The notes: generated from the letters alone by a model not told the origin. Counted from the stretch's first letter, positions 1-8,840 are shown. The stretch is DNA of 64,000 bases from Roseomonas indoligenes (GCF_017813365.1 NZ_JAGIZA010000002.1:124001-188000); one strand, 5' to 3'. Numbers and translations: made by a program.

Positions 1-1
1 G

Positions 2-1342
2 CTGGGGGCCGCGGAAGCCGCGCCCCTCGTCGCGCGCTTCGGCCGGGCCGAGGTGACGGCGGCCGTGCGGGCGGCGCTGGCCGAGGCGCGGGCGGCGGGC
101 ACGCTGCCGGACGCCGGCGCCATCGCCGCCACCGCCGGGGCGCAGCTGGCGGCGCGGGACCGGTCCAACCTGCGGCCGCTGTTCAACCTGACCGGCACGG
201 TGCTGCACACCAATCTCGGCCGCGCCCTGCTGGCCGAGGAGGCGGTGGAGGCCGCCGCCGCCGCCATGCGCGACGCGGTGGCGCTGGAGTTCGACCTGGC
301 GACGGGGCGGCGGGGCGAGCGCGACGACCACCTGCGCGAGCTGTTGCGGGAGTTGACGGGGGCGGAGGACGCCACCCTGGTGAACAACAACGCCGCCGCC
401 GTGCTGATCGCGCTGAACACGCTCGGCATGGGGCGGGAGGCGATCGTCTCCCGCGGGGAGCTGATCGAGATCGGCGGCGCCTTCCGTATCCCCGACATCA
501 TGGCGCAGGCCGGGGTGCGCCTCGTGGAGGTGGGCACGACGAACCGCACCCACCCCAGGGACTATCGCGGCGCGATCCGGCCGGAGACGGCGCTGATCGT
601 GAAGGTGCATCCTTCCAACTACCGGATCGAGGGCTTCACGGCGGAGGTGAGCGGGGCGGAACTCTCCGCCATCGCGCGGGAAGCGGGCGTGCCGGTCATG
701 AATGATCTCGGCTCCGGCACGCTGGTCGATCTCTCGCGCTGGGGGCTCGCGAAGGAGCAGACAGTGCATGAGGCCGTGGCGGAAGGGGCTGACATCGTCA
801 CCTTCTCCGGCGACAAGCTGCTGGGCGGGCCGCAGGCGGGCTTCATCGTCGGGCGGCGCGACCTGATCGCGGCGATCAACCGCAACCCGATGAAGCGGGC
901 ACTGCGGGTGGACAAGATCCGCATCGCCGCGCTGGAAGCCACGCTAAAGCTGTACCGCGACCCGGACCGGCTGGCGGAGCGGCTGCCCGCGCTGCGCCTG
1001 CTGTCCCGCAAGGGGCCGGAGATCGAGGCGCAGGCTCAGCGCCTGCTGCCGCTGGTGGCGCAGCACCTGCCGCCGGGCATTGATGTGGAAGTCTGCGCCT
1101 GCCGCAGCCAGATCGGCTCCGGCGCCCTGCCCGTGGACACGCTGCCGAGCGCCGGCCTGCGACTGACGGCGCCGCGCGGGCGCGACCTGGAAGCCCTGGC
1201 GGCCGCGCTGCGCGAGTTGCCGCGCCCGGTGATTGGCCATGTACGGGACGGCGCCCTGGTGCTGGACCTACGCTGCCTGATCGACGAGGCGGGGTTCCTG
1301 GAGAGCCTCTCCGCCCTGCCGGGGGTCCATGGGCTGGCTTGA
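2..1342 (+). CDS. selA: L-seryl-tRNA(Sec) selenium transferase, 5' end outside the window
   Basis: SelA converts seryl-tRNA(Sec) to selenocysteinyl-tRNA(Sec) with selenophosphate in a PLP-dependent reaction in the cytoplasm. The conserved [11 protein letters not shown] segment and the PLP-lysine segment [14 protein letters not shown] (lysine codon 815-817) are present, and the C-terminal domain is complete to the stop. A GTG at 53 could be read as a start, but the open frame continues upstream to base 2 with typical SelA N-terminal sequence ([18 protein letters not shown]). I therefore treat the gene as truncated by the window edge; at most a few dozen N-terminal residues are missing. The stop overlaps the start of the downstream Sel1-repeat gene by 14 bases, which points to one transcript with selB. 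Family assignment is secure; the true start cannot be seen. Confidence 0.95.
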   Translation: MGAAEAAPLVARFGRAEVTAAVRAALAEARAAGTLPDAGAIAATAGAQLAARDRSNLRPLFNLTGTVLHTNLGRALLAEEAVEAAAAAMRDAVALEFDLATGRRGERDDHLRELLRELTGAEDATLVNNNAAAVLIALNTLGMGREAIVSRGELIEIGGAFRIPDIMAQAGVRLVEVGTTNRTHPRDYRGAIRPETALIVKVHPSNYRIEGFTAEVSGAELSAIAREAGVPVMNDLGSGTLVDLSRWGLAKEQTVHEAVAEGADIVTFSGDKLLGGPQAGFIVGRRDLIAAINRNPMKRALRVDKIRIAALEATLKLYRDPDRLAERLPALRLLSRKGPEIEAQAQRLLPLVAQHLPPGIDVEVCACRSQIGSGALPVDTLPSAGLRLTAPRGRDLEALAAALRELPRPVIGHVRDGALVLDLRCLIDEAGFLESLSALPGVHGLA

Positions 1343-2102
1343 CCGCTTCCGGCGCGCGGCCCCGCCCGCGCCCGATCCGGCAGAGGACGCGCTCGCGGCC
1401 TTCCGCGCCGGAGATTACGCGGCCGCGCTGGCGCTGTGGGAGCCCCTGGCGCGGGCCGGGGATGCGCGGGCGCAGGCGAACATCGGCGCCTGCTTCGCGG
1501 AAGGGATGGGGGTGCCCCTGGACCCGCCGCTGGCGCTGAAGTGGCTGACTCTCTCGGCTGAGGCAGGGCATCCGCCGGGCCAGCGCAACCTGGCGGCGCT
1601 GTACCTGCGCGGCGGGCGCGGGGTGGAGACCGATTTCGCCCGCGCCGCCGATCTGTACCGCCGCGCCGCGGAGGCCGGGGACGGCCTCGCGCAGGACATG
1701 CTGAGCTGGATGCTGCTGGAGGGCGAGGTGATGCCGGCCGACCCCGCGGAGGCGCGCCTCTGGGCGGAGAGGGCGGCGGCGCAGGGTGTCGCCGCCTCCA
1801 TGACCCGGATGGGGATGCTGTACCACCACGCCATGGGCGTGGAGCGGGACGTGGCGGAGGCCGCGCGCTGGTGGTCCCGCGCCGCGGCCTTGGGCGACGC
1901 GGATGGGCAGGCCATGCTGGGCGCGGCGCATCACCTGGCCGCCGGCGTGCCTGCGGACGGCGTGTCGGCCCTGGCCTGGCTGTTGCGCGCCGAGGCCGGG
2001 GGTAGCGCCCTGGCCCGGCCCTTCATGCCGGCCGTGCGCGCCGCGCTGGATCCTGCCGGCATCGCGGAGGCCGAGCGCCGGGCGAAGGAGCCCCTGCCAT
2101 GA
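1329..2102 (+). CDS. Sel1-repeat (TPR-like) protein between selA and selB
   Basis: A 257-residue protein made almost entirely of Sel1-type repeats: about five to six helical pairs of roughly 36 residues, with the recurring AxxxxxxAAxxGxxxAQxxLGxxYxxGxGV pattern (for example [18 protein letters not shown]). No signal peptide or membrane segment is evident, so it is probably a cytoplasmic scaffold or adaptor. Sel1 repeats are named after SEL1L and have nothing to do with selenium. The gene overlaps selA by 14 bases and selB by 4 (ATGA), so it is translationally coupled into the selenocysteine operon. Whether it has a role in selenocysteine synthesis or insertion is unknown. The start at 1329 is the first in-frame ATG (GGVHGLA in selA reads as MGWLD here). 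Confidence 0.85.
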   Translation: MGWLDRFRRAAPPAPDPAEDALAAFRAGDYAAALALWEPLARAGDARAQANIGACFAEGMGVPLDPPLALKWLTLSAEAGHPPGQRNLAALYLRGGRGVETDFARAADLYRRAAEAGDGLAQDMLSWMLLEGEVMPADPAEARLWAERAAAQGVAASMTRMGMLYHHAMGVERDVAEAARWWSRAAALGDADGQAMLGAAHHLAAGVPADGVSALAWLLRAEAGGSALARPFMPAVRAALDPAGIAEAERRAKEPLP

Positions 2103-4159
2103 TCGTCGGCACCGCCGGGCATATCGACCACGGCAAGACCGCCCTCGTCCGCGCCCTGACGGGCGTGGAAACCGACCGGCTGAAGGAGGAGAAGGCCCGC
2201 GGCATCACCATCGAGCTCGGCTTCGCCTATGCCGGGGAGGGGGATCGCGTCACCGGCTTCGTGGACGTGCCGGGGCATGAGCGCTTCGTGCACACCATGC
2301 TGGCCGGCGCCAGCGGGATCGACTTCGCCTTGCTGGTCGTGGCCGCCGATGACGGGGTGATGCCGCAGACGCGCGAGCACCTGGCGATCCTGGACCTGCT
2401 GGGCATCGCGCGCGGTGCCGTGGCGATGAGCAAGGCGGACCTCGCCGATGCCGCACGGCGCGCAGAGGTGGAGGCGGAGATCCGGGCGCTTCTTGCCCCC
2501 ACCGCCCTGCGCGACGCACCGATCATCCCCGTTTCCACCATCACGGGAGAAGGTATCGCCGAACTGAGGGCGCTGCTGGCGCGGGCCGAGGACGAGACGC
2601 GCGCGCGGGATGCGGGCGGGCGCTTCCGGCTCTCGGTGGACCGCAGCTTCGTGCTGCAGGGCGCGGGCACGGTGGTGACAGGCACGGTGCTGTCCGGCGC
2701 CGTCTCGGTCGGGGATGCGGTGATGATCAGCCCGCTCGGCCTCGCCGCGCGGGTGCGCTCCATCCACGCGCAGAACCGGCCCGCCCCGCGCGGCGTGGCC
2801 GGGCAGCGCTGCGCGCTGAACCTGGCAGGGGAGGGGGTTTCGAAGGACGCCGTCTCGCGCGGGGATATGGTGCTCGACCCCCTCCTGCACGCGCCGACCG
2901 ACCGCATCGACGCCGACTTCCACGCACTGGAGGGCGAGCCGAAGCCGATCGGCCAGTGGTTCCCCGCACGACTGCACCATGCGGGAGAGGAGGTGGGCGT
3001 GCGCCTGGTGCCGCTGGAAGGGCCGGTGGCACCGGGCGGGCGCGGGCCGGTGCAACTGGTGCTGGATCGCCCCATCGCGGCGGCGGTGGGGGACCGCTTC
3101 ATCCTGCGCGACGTCTCGGCCCAGCGCACGGTCGGCGGCGGCCGCTTCCTCGACCTGCGGGCGCCCGCGCGCAAGCGGCGCACGCCGGAGCGGATGGCGG
3201 TGCTGGACGCGCTCTCCGCCCCCGCGCCGCAGGCCTTCGCGCGGCTGCTGGAACTGCCGCCCTTCTTCATGGAGCTGGACGGCTTTGCGCGCGACCACGC
3301 CCTCGGGCCGGCGCAGGAGGCCGCGCTGTCCGATGGGGCCGTGGTGCTGGAGGCGGGCGGGCGCCGCACCGCGCTCTCCCCGGGCCAATGGGCAGCGTTC
3401 CACGCCAGCCTGGAGGAGGAGACGGGCCGCCACCACGAGGAGAACCCGGACATCCAGGGCATCGGGCGGGAGCGGCTGCGGATGCTCGCCCGCCCCCGCC
3501 TGCCGCAGCCGGCCTTCCTGGCGGCGCTGGACCAGCTGGCGGCAGAGGGCGCCGTGGTGCTGGAAGGGGCCTTCGTGCGCCTGCCCGGGCACGAGGTGCG
3601 GCTGAACCCGGGGGACGAGGCGCTGTATGAGGCAGCGGTGCCGCATCTCGGCGGCGAGGCGCGCTTCCGCCCGCCCCGCGTGCGCGACCTTGTGCCCGTG
3701 CTCGGCGCCACGGAGCCAGAAATCCGGCGGGTGATGAAGCTCTGTGCCCGCCTGGGCCGGGTGGACCAGTTGGCGCAGGACCACTTCTTCCTGCGCGCCA
3801 CCACGGCGGAGATGGTCGAGATCGCGCGCGACGTGGCGGAGGCCGCGCCGGACGGCTGGATCACCGCCGCCGCCTTTCGCGATCGGATGGACAACGGACG
3901 CAAGGTGGCGATCCAGATCCTCGACTTCCTCGACCGGCAGGGCGTCACCTTGCGCCGTGGGGACCTGCGCCGCATAAATCCGCACCGTGCGGACCTGTTC
4001 CGCCTGTTCACCGGTGCTGGAGGAGAATCGTCCCCGGTGGGGCGTCCGGACTTCAAATCCGGGTGGGGCAGCGAGACTGTCCCGGGTGGGTTCGACTCCC
4101 ATTCTCTTCCGCCAGCCCCGGATACACCGGCGGCTCGGCCGGCGTCAGAAGTCACCTAG
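2099..4159 (+). CDS. selB: Selenocysteine-specific elongation factor SelB, frame runs through tRNA-Sec
   Basis: SelB is the GTPase that brings Sec-tRNA(Sec) and a SECIS-bearing mRNA to the ribosome at UGA codons. GTPase motifs are clear: GHIDHGKT (residues 7-14), DVPGHERF (56-63) and SKAD (111-114; NKxD/TKxD variants are usual). They are followed by EF-Tu-like barrels and C-terminal winged-helix domains that end near [16 protein letters not shown]. The start overlaps the upstream stop (ATGA). The frame stays open after the usual end of the family: codons 641-672 coincide exactly, in frame, with the 96-nt tRNA-Sec gene, and the first stop is the TAG at 4157-4159. SelB thus carries a tail of about 46 residues with no winged-helix character. 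Either the tail is translated, or processing of the tRNA removes the stop codon from some mRNAs. Function is certain; the real 3' end of the message is not. Confidence 0.95.
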   Translation: MIVGTAGHIDHGKTALVRALTGVETDRLKEEKARGITIELGFAYAGEGDRVTGFVDVPGHERFVHTMLAGASGIDFALLVVAADDGVMPQTREHLAILDLLGIARGAVAMSKADLADAARRAEVEAEIRALLAPTALRDAPIIPVSTITGEGIAELRALLARAEDETRARDAGGRFRLSVDRSFVLQGAGTVVTGTVLSGAVSVGDAVMISPLGLAARVRSIHAQNRPAPRGVAGQRCALNLAGEGVSKDAVSRGDMVLDPLLHAPTDRIDADFHALEGEPKPIGQWFPARLHHAGEEVGVRLVPLEGPVAPGGRGPVQLVLDRPIAAAVGDRFILRDVSAQRTVGGGRFLDLRAPARKRRTPERMAVLDALSAPAPQAFARLLELPPFFMELDGFARDHALGPAQEAALSDGAVVLEAGGRRTALSPGQWAAFHASLEEETGRHHEENPDIQGIGRERLRMLARPRLPQPAFLAALDQLAAEGAVVLEGAFVRLPGHEVRLNPGDEALYEAAVPHLGGEARFRPPRVRDLVPVLGATEPEIRRVMKLCARLGRVDQLAQDHFFLRATTAEMVEIARDVAEAAPDGWITAAAFRDRMDNGRKVAIQILDFLDRQGVTLRRGDLRRINPHRADLFRLFTGAGGESSPVGRPDFKSGWGSETVPGGFDSHSLPPAPDTPAARPASEVT
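4019..4114 (+). tRNA. selC: tRNA-Sec (anticodon TCA), embedded in the selB frame
   Basis: A 96-nt selenocysteine tRNA including an encoded CCA. The 8-bp acceptor stem pairs GGAGGAGA (4019-4026) with TCTCTTCC (4103-4110) with one G.T pair, then discriminator G and CCA. The anticodon loop CTTCAAA (4051-4057) is closed by CCGGA/TCCGG and presents TCA at 4053-4055. A long variable arm (about 4058-4080) and the T arm GGGTTCGACTCCC follow. Overall it lines up closely with E. coli selC. It sits in frame inside the annotated selB coding region, so it is either processed from the selA-sel1-selB transcript or has its own promoter inside selB. Confidence 0.97.
4127..4142 (+). terminator. Possible weak hairpin after tRNA-Sec
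   Basis: A short inverted repeat CCGGC...GCCGG with a 6-nt loop lies 12 bases after the tRNA-Sec CCA, between the convergent selB/tRNA-Sec and the RlpA-like gene. There is no T tract, so it is at best a factor-dependent stop or a 3' processing structure. In GC-rich DNA such a short hairpin may be chance. Confidence 0.2.
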
Positions 4160-4190
4160 GCGTGCGTGGGCCGGGAACTCCTGCTCGGCC

Positions 4191-4649
4191 TCAGCGCGTC
4201 GGCTCGGTTACGTAGGCCCGCCGCCCAGTGAGGCGCGTTCCCGAACCCAGGCGCACCGTGCCGTCCCGCTGGGGTACGGCCAGCGGCGCGACCTCCACCT
4301 GGGCGACGCTGCCCATGCCCAACAGGCTCGCCACCTTGGGCGTCACGCTCACGATCCGTCCTTCCGAGGCCGGCAGCCGGTCGCGAACCCGTACCATCGC
4401 CACCCTGCCGTTCCGCAGGTTCCGGATCCGCGCCGTCGTGCCGAGGGGCAGGTCCGCGCTCGCCACGGTGTCGGAGTTCAGTTCGACCTTGCCGCCGTCC
4501 GCCATGCGACGTCCGGCGAGACCCTGGGCGATGACTGCCGCCTGGCCGCGCCGTGCCTGCCCGGAAGCATCGGGTGCATCCGGCAGGTTCGCGAGGGCAG
4601 GGCCGCAGAGGAGGAGCGAAAGGGTCGCCAGGGCAATAGGGCGCGACAT
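4191..4649 (-). CDS. Secreted RlpA-like double-psi beta-barrel protein
   Basis: A 152-residue protein with a signal peptide at the N-terminus (MSRPIALATLSLLLCGPALA, cleavage after about residue 20). The rest resembles the RlpA double-psi barrel: GRRMADGGKVELNSDTVASA, LPLGTTARIRNLRNGRVAMV, VRVRDRLPASEGRIVSVTPK and LLGMGSVAQVEVAPL match the order of conserved blocks in RlpA-like proteins. Canonical RlpA cleaves glycan strands lacking stem peptides and usually carries a SPOR domain. Here there is no SPOR domain, and the RVNDRGPF block is altered to RVRDRLPAS, so catalytic activity is uncertain. The start was chosen because it gives the signal peptide directly. Periplasmic location is inferred. 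It is convergent with selB. Confidence 0.75.
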   Translation of the reverse strand: MSRPIALATLSLLLCGPALANLPDAPDASGQARRGQAAVIAQGLAGRRMADGGKVELNSDTVASADLPLGTTARIRNLRNGRVAMVRVRDRLPASEGRIVSVTPKVASLLGMGSVAQVEVAPLAVPQRDGTVRLGSGTRLTGRRAYVTEPTR

Positions 4650-4879
4650 GGGGGCTTCCGGAGATGACAGCCGCTTAACGTTGCGCGGCCAGTGCAGCTT
4701 CATCCGCGGGGGCCAAGGATGGCGAGCGGTCCGCGCCAGGGTGCCGTGGCCGCATCGTACAGGGGAGCGGCCCCTTGGGGACTTGCTTGCGTGGGCCGCC
4801 CACCGGCCCAGCCACGGCCGACGCTCCATGCCGGGGCAATGGGGCTGCCCGAAGGCGGGATTGAGGCGGGGGGCGGGAG

Positions 4880-5047
4880 TTAGGCCCGTATCCGGTCGAT
4901 GATCCGGCGGAGGGCGGTTGCCCCGTCCATTTCCTGCCGGGCCCGCCGGGCATGGCCTGAGCGAAGGGAGCGCTGGCACTGCTCCAGAAGCCGGCTGATC
5001 GTGCGCTCCAGGGCTGTTATCGCATCGTCCGGCATTCCAGTCTCCAT
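4880..5047 (-). CDS. Small hypothetical helical protein (55 aa)
   Basis: The open frame reads METGMPDDAITALERTISRL and continues as a basic, amphipathic helix (LLEQCQRSLRSGHARRARQ) to IIDRIRA. No signal peptide or known family is recognised. A second ATG 12 bases later (5035) would give 51 residues. The even heptad-like spacing of Leu/Ile and the absence of low-complexity shadow sequence favour a real gene, but evidence is limited to the reading frame and composition. The stop is a TAA at 4880-4882. Confidence 0.4.
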   Translation of the reverse strand: METGMPDDAITALERTISRLLEQCQRSLRSGHARRARQEMDGATALRRIIDRIRA

Positions 5048-5357
5048 CGGACCGCCGCGGCAAGCGGCCCCAGGGGATGAACGTCTGGACCGGGGGCGAG
5101 GGTGCATCAGCCGGTTCGATCCACCGCTTGGCAAGGACAGGATCAAACCCGGCCTGTGAGCGTCCTGCGGCTGCAACGCTTCGCCGCGGCGAGACAGGGC
5201 CGGTGATTGCCTCCTGCCCCCCCCTCAGGTCCTGCACGCCGGTGAGACGAGACCCGCGTGAGCAAAAGGGGCTGCCAGGCGTCCCTGGCAGCCCCTCTCG
5301 GGCCAATCGAGGCCCAGGCCCCAGGACAAGAACCTGGGCTATCGGTGGCGCGGCTGG
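5048..5357. other. Gene-free stretch with one terminator
   Basis: I see no convincing gene in these 310 bases. The only clear structure is the 12-bp hairpin at 5268-5295 (listed separately). The remainder may hold the promoter of the 55-residue gene, but no good -35/-10 pair was recognised. Confidence 0.5.
5264..5295 (-). terminator. Rho-independent terminator of the 72-aa secreted protein gene
   Basis: A perfect 12-bp inverted repeat (GGGGCTGCCAGG at 5268-5279, CCTGGCAGCCCC at 5284-5295) encloses a 4-nt loop. Read on the - strand the stem is followed at once by TTTTGCTC, a short T tract. It lies 62 bases past the stop of the - strand gene at 5358, which is the expected position for an intrinsic terminator. 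Confidence 0.8.
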
Positions 5358-5576
5358 TTACGAGTGCTGGCCGAAGCCGCCGGTCGCACCGCTCAGCGCC
5401 AGGAAGTTCTGCTGGGGGTTGGCGACGGGGCTGGCGAGCGGGGTGCGGCTCTCGGCGGCGGTCCAGCGGCCGGAGGCGGTGGCGCCCTCGGGCACGCGGT
5501 CCTGGTCGGCGAAGGCCGGGGCGGCGAGGGAGCCGATCAGGGCGGCGGCGAGGGCGAGGGTGCGGAAGTTCATCAT
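5358..5576 (-). CDS. Small secreted protein (72 aa), unknown function
   Basis: A 72-residue product with a typical Sec signal peptide (MMNFRTLALAAALIGSLAAP, cleavage near AFA-DQ) and a mature part of about 48 residues rich in Ser, Ala, Pro and Gly (RVPEGATASGRWTAAESRTP ... GATGGFGQHS). There is no cysteine and no recognised domain. Two adjacent ATG codons (5576 and 5573) could both start it. A strong intrinsic terminator follows at 5264-5295, which argues that this is a real, separately transcribed and possibly well expressed gene. The family is unknown to me; a periplasmic or secreted location is inferred from the signal peptide. Confidence 0.7.
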   Translation of the reverse strand: MMNFRTLALAAALIGSLAAPAFADQDRVPEGATASGRWTAAESRTPLASPVANPQQNFLALSGATGGFGQHS

Positions 5577-5891
5577 GGCGGCATGTCCTGGGTGGATGGG
5601 GCGGCGGGGTGCCGCTCTCCCTTGACCAGAAGATGACCCTGGGTGACCGCGGACTCCAACGCAGGTGGTGGATTCCAGATATTCATCGGGTGGATGAAGC
5701 TGAAGGCCGCCCCGCTCTCCCTTCGACGCCTCGGAGACCGGCAAGGGGCAGCCGGCGCGGCCAGAAAAGGTACAGCCCCGATGCGGAGCTCTAGGCCGGG
5801 TTGTCAGCCCCGATGGCGGAATAGGCTTAGACAAGCGACGGGAACTCAGCGGAGGATACCGATCCGGCACGAGACCGGGCGGGAGGACAGC
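5577..5891. promoter_or_regulatory. Divergent intergenic region with a small inverted repeat
   Basis: The region separates two divergent small genes and should hold both promoters. It contains a 6-bp inverted repeat TTCATC-GGGTG-GATGAA (5682-5698) in a locally less GC-rich stretch, which could be an operator. No gene was seen. No confident promoter hexamers were identified. Confidence 0.3.
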
Positions 5892-6185
5892 ATGCTGGGC
5901 CAAGGGATTTTCGGGAGCCGCGAGACGGCTCTCCCGGGGGAGGTCGCCGTCCATCTTACGGAGGATGATGGGCGGCAGCTGGTCGGCGTCGTCGTGCCGC
6001 CCGGCAGCCATTGCGAGCTGTCGCAGAGCGGCGATCTGCCCAGTGGGCCAGGGCTCGTCCAGCGGGCCGCGGCCCTGGCGATCAACGACGGCATCAGGAA
6101 GGCCCAGGCGCTGCAGGCACCGCTCGTGATCATCGACCCGTTCGGGGTCTGGGATCCCGCCTGGGGCGAGTTGCGCTTCCACTGA
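5892..6185 (+). CDS. Hypothetical protein (97 aa)
   Basis: Starts MLGQGIFGSRETALPGEVAV and ends GVWDPAWGELRFH. A purine-rich ribosome-binding segment (GGGAGGACAGC) directly precedes the ATG, which is why I prefer this start to upstream ones in the same frame. The composition is mixed alpha/beta without signal peptide or membrane segment. No family is recognised. It could be a small regulatory or housekeeping protein; nothing in the context gives a function. Confidence 0.5.
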   Translation: MLGQGIFGSRETALPGEVAVHLTEDDGRQLVGVVVPPGSHCELSQSGDLPSGPGLVQRAAALAINDGIRKAQALQAPLVIIDPFGVWDPAWGELRFH

Positions 6186-6413
6186 GCATCCGGGGCAGGC
6201 TCGCGCGCGAAAGGCTCTCTCGCCGGCCGTCGCGGCGCAGGGCCGCATGCTGCTGCCCTCGCTGGTGACGGCGCTGTCCGGGCCCGCTCTACCGACCGGG
6301 CCAGGGTGCGGTTACCTTCCGGGCATGCCCACAATCTTTCGCCCGATGCGGCCCTATGGCGTCTCGATGACGCCAGGTAACAGCTCCGACGCCCGGCCAT
6401 CCGGTGCTGCCGC

Positions 6414-6794
6414 ATGACAACGCCTGCCGAGACCGACTTCGACGACTGGATCACCGCCACGCACCGCGCGGCGGGCGACTTCACCGTGCTCTTCGTGTTG
6501 ATGCGGATCACGGATCGCACGGTGGAGCCGCTGCGCTCCGCCTGGCTGCACGTGATGGGCGACGAGACGCGCTGGCCTGACATGGTCGCGCTGTTCGCCG
6601 GCGCGAAGGTGCCATGGGACGCCGCCGTGTTCTTTCGCGCCGGGCGGGAGGGGCTGGTGCCGGATGCGGAGGCGAGGGCGCGGCTGCAATCCCTGACGCG
6701 CAAGCTGCACGAGGATCGGTCACTGATCGGGGAAGGCGAGTTCTTCAACGCCGAAGGGCTCAGGCTCCGGCTCGAGGAGCAGAAGCCGCACTGA
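6414..6794 (+). CDS. Hypothetical cytoplasmic protein (126 aa)
   Basis: A soluble, acidic-to-neutral protein starting MTTPAETDFDDWITATHRAA and ending RLRLEEQKPH, without signal peptide. It has a normal globular composition (segments such as WLHVMGDETRWPDMVALFAG and DAAVFFRAGREGLVPDAEAR). I do not recognise a family. It is convergent with the NTF2-like gene at 6838, and the two are separated by a strong hairpin that begins on its stop codon. The start lacks an obvious Shine-Dalgarno sequence. Confidence 0.6.
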   Translation: MTTPAETDFDDWITATHRAAGDFTVLFVLMRITDRTVEPLRSAWLHVMGDETRWPDMVALFAGAKVPWDAAVFFRAGREGLVPDAEARARLQSLTRKLHEDRSLIGEGEFFNAEGLRLRLEEQKPH

Positions 6795-6824
6795 GCGGAT
6801 ACCCCGCAGCGGGGATCCGCTCAG
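6791..6824. terminator. Bidirectional hairpin between convergent genes
   Basis: A perfect 10-bp inverted repeat CTGAGCGGAT (6791-6800) / ATCCGCTCAG (6815-6824) is extended after a bulged A by CCCC/GGGG around a GCAGC loop, giving a 14-bp stem. It overlaps the stop codon of the + gene and lies 14 bases past the stop of the - gene. There is no T tract, so termination may depend on stem strength or on Rho. Confidence 0.65.
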
Positions 6825-6837
6825 CCCATGGCTGCCT

Positions 6838-7290
6838 TCAGGCGGGGCGGGGAACGGCCTGCCGCGCCAGCAGCTTCCAGCCGCCCGCCTGCTTCTGGAA
6901 GACCAGCAGCACGCCGATCCGCACCGTGCCGGGCTTTCCGCCATCCGCCGTATCGGCGGAGAGGATGTGACGCACCATCGCGACGTCGCCGGAGACGGCG
7001 ACCGTCTGCTCCGTCAGGGTGATGGTGCGGAACACGCTCCGCCCCTCCACGATAGCGGCGACGAACTGCTCCTTGTTCTCCACGCGGCCGGAGGAGTGGC
7101 CGTAGGTCAGCGCATCGGCGGCGATGGCTTCCAGCTTCGCGCGGTCGGCCGAGAGCATGGCCTGGCGCAGCGCCTCCACGGCCTCGGCGACGCCGGACTG
7201 ATCGCTCGTCTGGGCGGCCAGGGGGGCCGCGACGAGCAGGGCAGCGCCGAGCGCGGCGTTGAAGCCGACCTGGCGGCGGGACTGGGACAT
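6838..7290 (-). CDS. Secreted NTF2-like (DUF4440/SnoaL-type) protein
   Basis: A 150-residue protein with an N-terminal signal peptide (cleavage near LVAAPLAAQ-TSDQ) followed by an NTF2-like fold. VAEAVEALRQAMLSADRAKL leads into EAIAADALTYGHSSGRVENK, then EQFVAAIVEGRSVFRTITLT and a C-terminal LLVFQKQAGGWKLLARQAVP strand; this order is characteristic of DUF4440-type nuclear transport factor 2-like proteins. These cone-shaped domains bind small hydrophobic ligands or act as enzymes. The family does not predict the ligand. Periplasmic location is inferred from the leader. It may be the last gene of a - strand run beginning at mccB, but 76 bases separate it from the previous stop. Confidence 0.8.
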   Translation of the reverse strand: MSQSRRQVGFNAALGAALLVAAPLAAQTSDQSGVAEAVEALRQAMLSADRAKLEAIAADALTYGHSSGRVENKEQFVAAIVEGRSVFRTITLTEQTVAVSGDVAMVRHILSADTADGGKPGTVRIGVLLVFQKQAGGWKLLARQAVPRPA

Positions 7291-7366
7291 GGACGATTTC
7301 CTCCTGTGCTCTGGGGCACCGGCCGGAGGCTAGGAGGAAGTTGCCCGCGCCGCTACCGGCCCGGTG

Positions 7367-7765
7367 TCAGCAACTGGCCCGGGCGCGCATCGGCGCGCCG
7401 ATCGGGTCCAGCCCGCGCGAGGTCGGCGGTTGCCAGGTGGCGGAATCCCCCGAGGCCCCGGCGGGGTTGTTGCCGATATAGGAGCCGCCCGTACCGCCGC
7501 TCCAGCCCGTGGAGCCGGCGCTGCCGGGCGCCGTGCCGTCGCGCGCCGAAGGGGCCGGCCCCGTGGCCTCCTCGGCCTTGCCGCCGGCATTGCACTCCGA
7601 GCCGGCCGTGCTCTGGGCGGAGGGCGGCTGGCCCGGCCGGGTCGCGGCCTCCTGGGCCGCATTGGCGACCGAGTTCTGCGCCCCGGCGGGTGCCGCCAGG
7701 GCCAGCCCGGCCAGCATCGCGATCATCCCTGCCCCAAACCGCATCGTGCCGCTCCCGTCTCTCAT
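7367..7765 (-). CDS. Secreted low-complexity protein, unknown function
   Basis: A predicted secreted protein of 132 residues (or 125 from the second ATG, MRFGAGMIAMLAGLALAAPA). After the signal peptide it is rich in Gly, Ser, Ala and Pro (GSAGSTGWSGGTGGSYIGNN), with two cysteines (ECNAGG and the C-terminal RASC) that could form a disulfide. No domain is recognised. It starts 25 bases after the selD stop and so may share selD's transcript. Its composition is like other small unannotated exported proteins of this group. Confidence 0.55.
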   Translation of the reverse strand: MRDGSGTMRFGAGMIAMLAGLALAAPAGAQNSVANAAQEAATRPGQPPSAQSTAGSECNAGGKAEEATGPAPSARDGTAPGSAGSTGWSGGTGGSYIGNNPAGASGDSATWQPPTSRGLDPIGAPMRARASC

Positions 7766-7790
7766 GCCAGCTGCAACGCGCGGGGGCGCG

Positions 7791-8840
7791 TCAGGTCACG
7801 ACCACCCGCGGCGCGCCGGCCTCGGCGCTGCCGATCCGGCGGGCCAGGGGATAGCCGGCGGCGGCGATGCGGGCCAGCACCGCATCGGCGGCCTCCGGCG
7901 CGCAGGCGACAAGGAGTCCGCCGGAGGTCTGGGGATCCGTCAGCAGGGCGCGGTGCCAGTCCGGCAGGCCGGGCGGCAGTTCCACCCCCGCGCCGTAGCT
8001 GTCCCAGTTGCGGTGGGAGGCGCCGGTGACGTGCCCGGCCTGCGCCAGTTCCCCGGCGCGGGAGAGAAGGGGGATGGCATCCGCCGCGATCCGCAGCGCC
8101 ACGCCCGATCCCCGCGCCATCTCCAGCCCGTGGCCGAGCACGCCGAAGCCCGTGACATCCGTGATGCCGTGCACCGCCGGATCCTCGGCCAGCTCCGCGC
8201 CCACGCGGTTCAGCAGGGTGGTGGAGGCGATCATCTCGTCATAGGCGCCGTCGGGCAGCACGCCCTTCTTGATGGCGGCCGAGTAGATGCCGACGCCGAT
8301 GCCCTTGGTCAGGATCAACGCATCGCCGGCGCGCGCGCCCGTGTTCCGGCGCACCTTGGAGGGATGGATAATGCCGATGACGGCGAGGCCGTAGACGGGC
8401 TCCGGGCAGTCGATGGAATGCCCGCCCGCGACGGGAATGCCCGCCTCCGCGCAGACGGAGGCGCCGCCCGCCAGGATCTCCCGCACCACCGCCGGGTCCA
8501 GCTTGTTCACGGGGATGCCGAGGATAGCGAGAGCCATCACCGGCTTCCCCCCCATGGCGTAGACATCCGAGATGGCGTTGGTCGCGGCAATGCGGCCGAA
8601 GTCGCGCGCGTCGTCCACCATCGGCATGAAGAAGTCGGTGGTGGCGATGATGGCGATCTCGTCGTTCACCTGCCACACCGCCGCGTCGTCGGAGCTTTCG
8701 GTGCCGACGAGGAGCTGGCTGAAGGGCGCGGCCATGGCCTGCCCCGCCAACAGGTTCTGCAGCACCGAGGGCGCGAGCTTGCAGCCGCAGCCGCCCCCAT
8801 GCGCGAGTTCCGTGAGGCGGATTTGCGGGGCGGCGTCCAT
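7791..8840 (-). CDS. selD: Selenide, water dikinase (cysteine form)
   Basis: SelD makes selenophosphate, the selenium donor for SelA, from selenide and ATP. The N-terminal active-site loop is [11 protein letters not shown], with Cys where some organisms use selenocysteine and with the essential Lys three residues on. Downstream blocks [52 protein letters not shown] and [16 protein letters not shown] are all conserved in the family. Length 349 residues is normal. I chose ATG 8840 because GGAGG lies 5 bases upstream; an in-frame ATG at 8861 would add seven residues. The gene begins 34 bases after the mfd stop and is likely cotranscribed with mfd, apart from selA-selB on the other strand. Confidence 0.95.
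   Translation of the reverse strand: MDAAPQIRLTELAHGGGCGCKLAPSVLQNLLAGQAMAAPFSQLLVGTESSDDAAVWQVNDEIAIIATTDFFMPMVDDARDFGRIAATNAISDVYAMGGKPVMALAILGIPVNKLDPAVVREILAGGASVCAEAGIPVAGGHSIDCPEPVYGLAVIGIIHPSKVRRNTGARAGDALILTKGIGVGIYSAAIKKGVLPDGAYDEMIASTTLLNRVGAELAEDPAVHGITDVTGFGVLGHGLEMARGSGVALRIAADAIPLLSRAGELAQAGHVTGASHRNWDSYGAGVELPPGLPDWHRALLTDPQTSGGLLVACAPEAADAVLARIAAAGYPLARRIGSAEAGAPRVVVT

Noticed and set aside
1329-2102. Reading Sel1 as a selenium-related name
   Set aside because: Sel1 repeats are named after the SEL1L adaptor; only the position, not the name, hints at a selenium role.
4191-5306. A 371-codon form of the RlpA-like gene starting far upstream
   Set aside because: The added region is low-complexity, crosses the terminator at 5268-5295 and would bury the signal peptide; the ATG at 4649 gives a normal leader.
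8800-8820. Possible selenocysteine codon in selD
   Set aside because: The active-site position reads GGGCGCK with Cys codons; no in-frame TGA is present.
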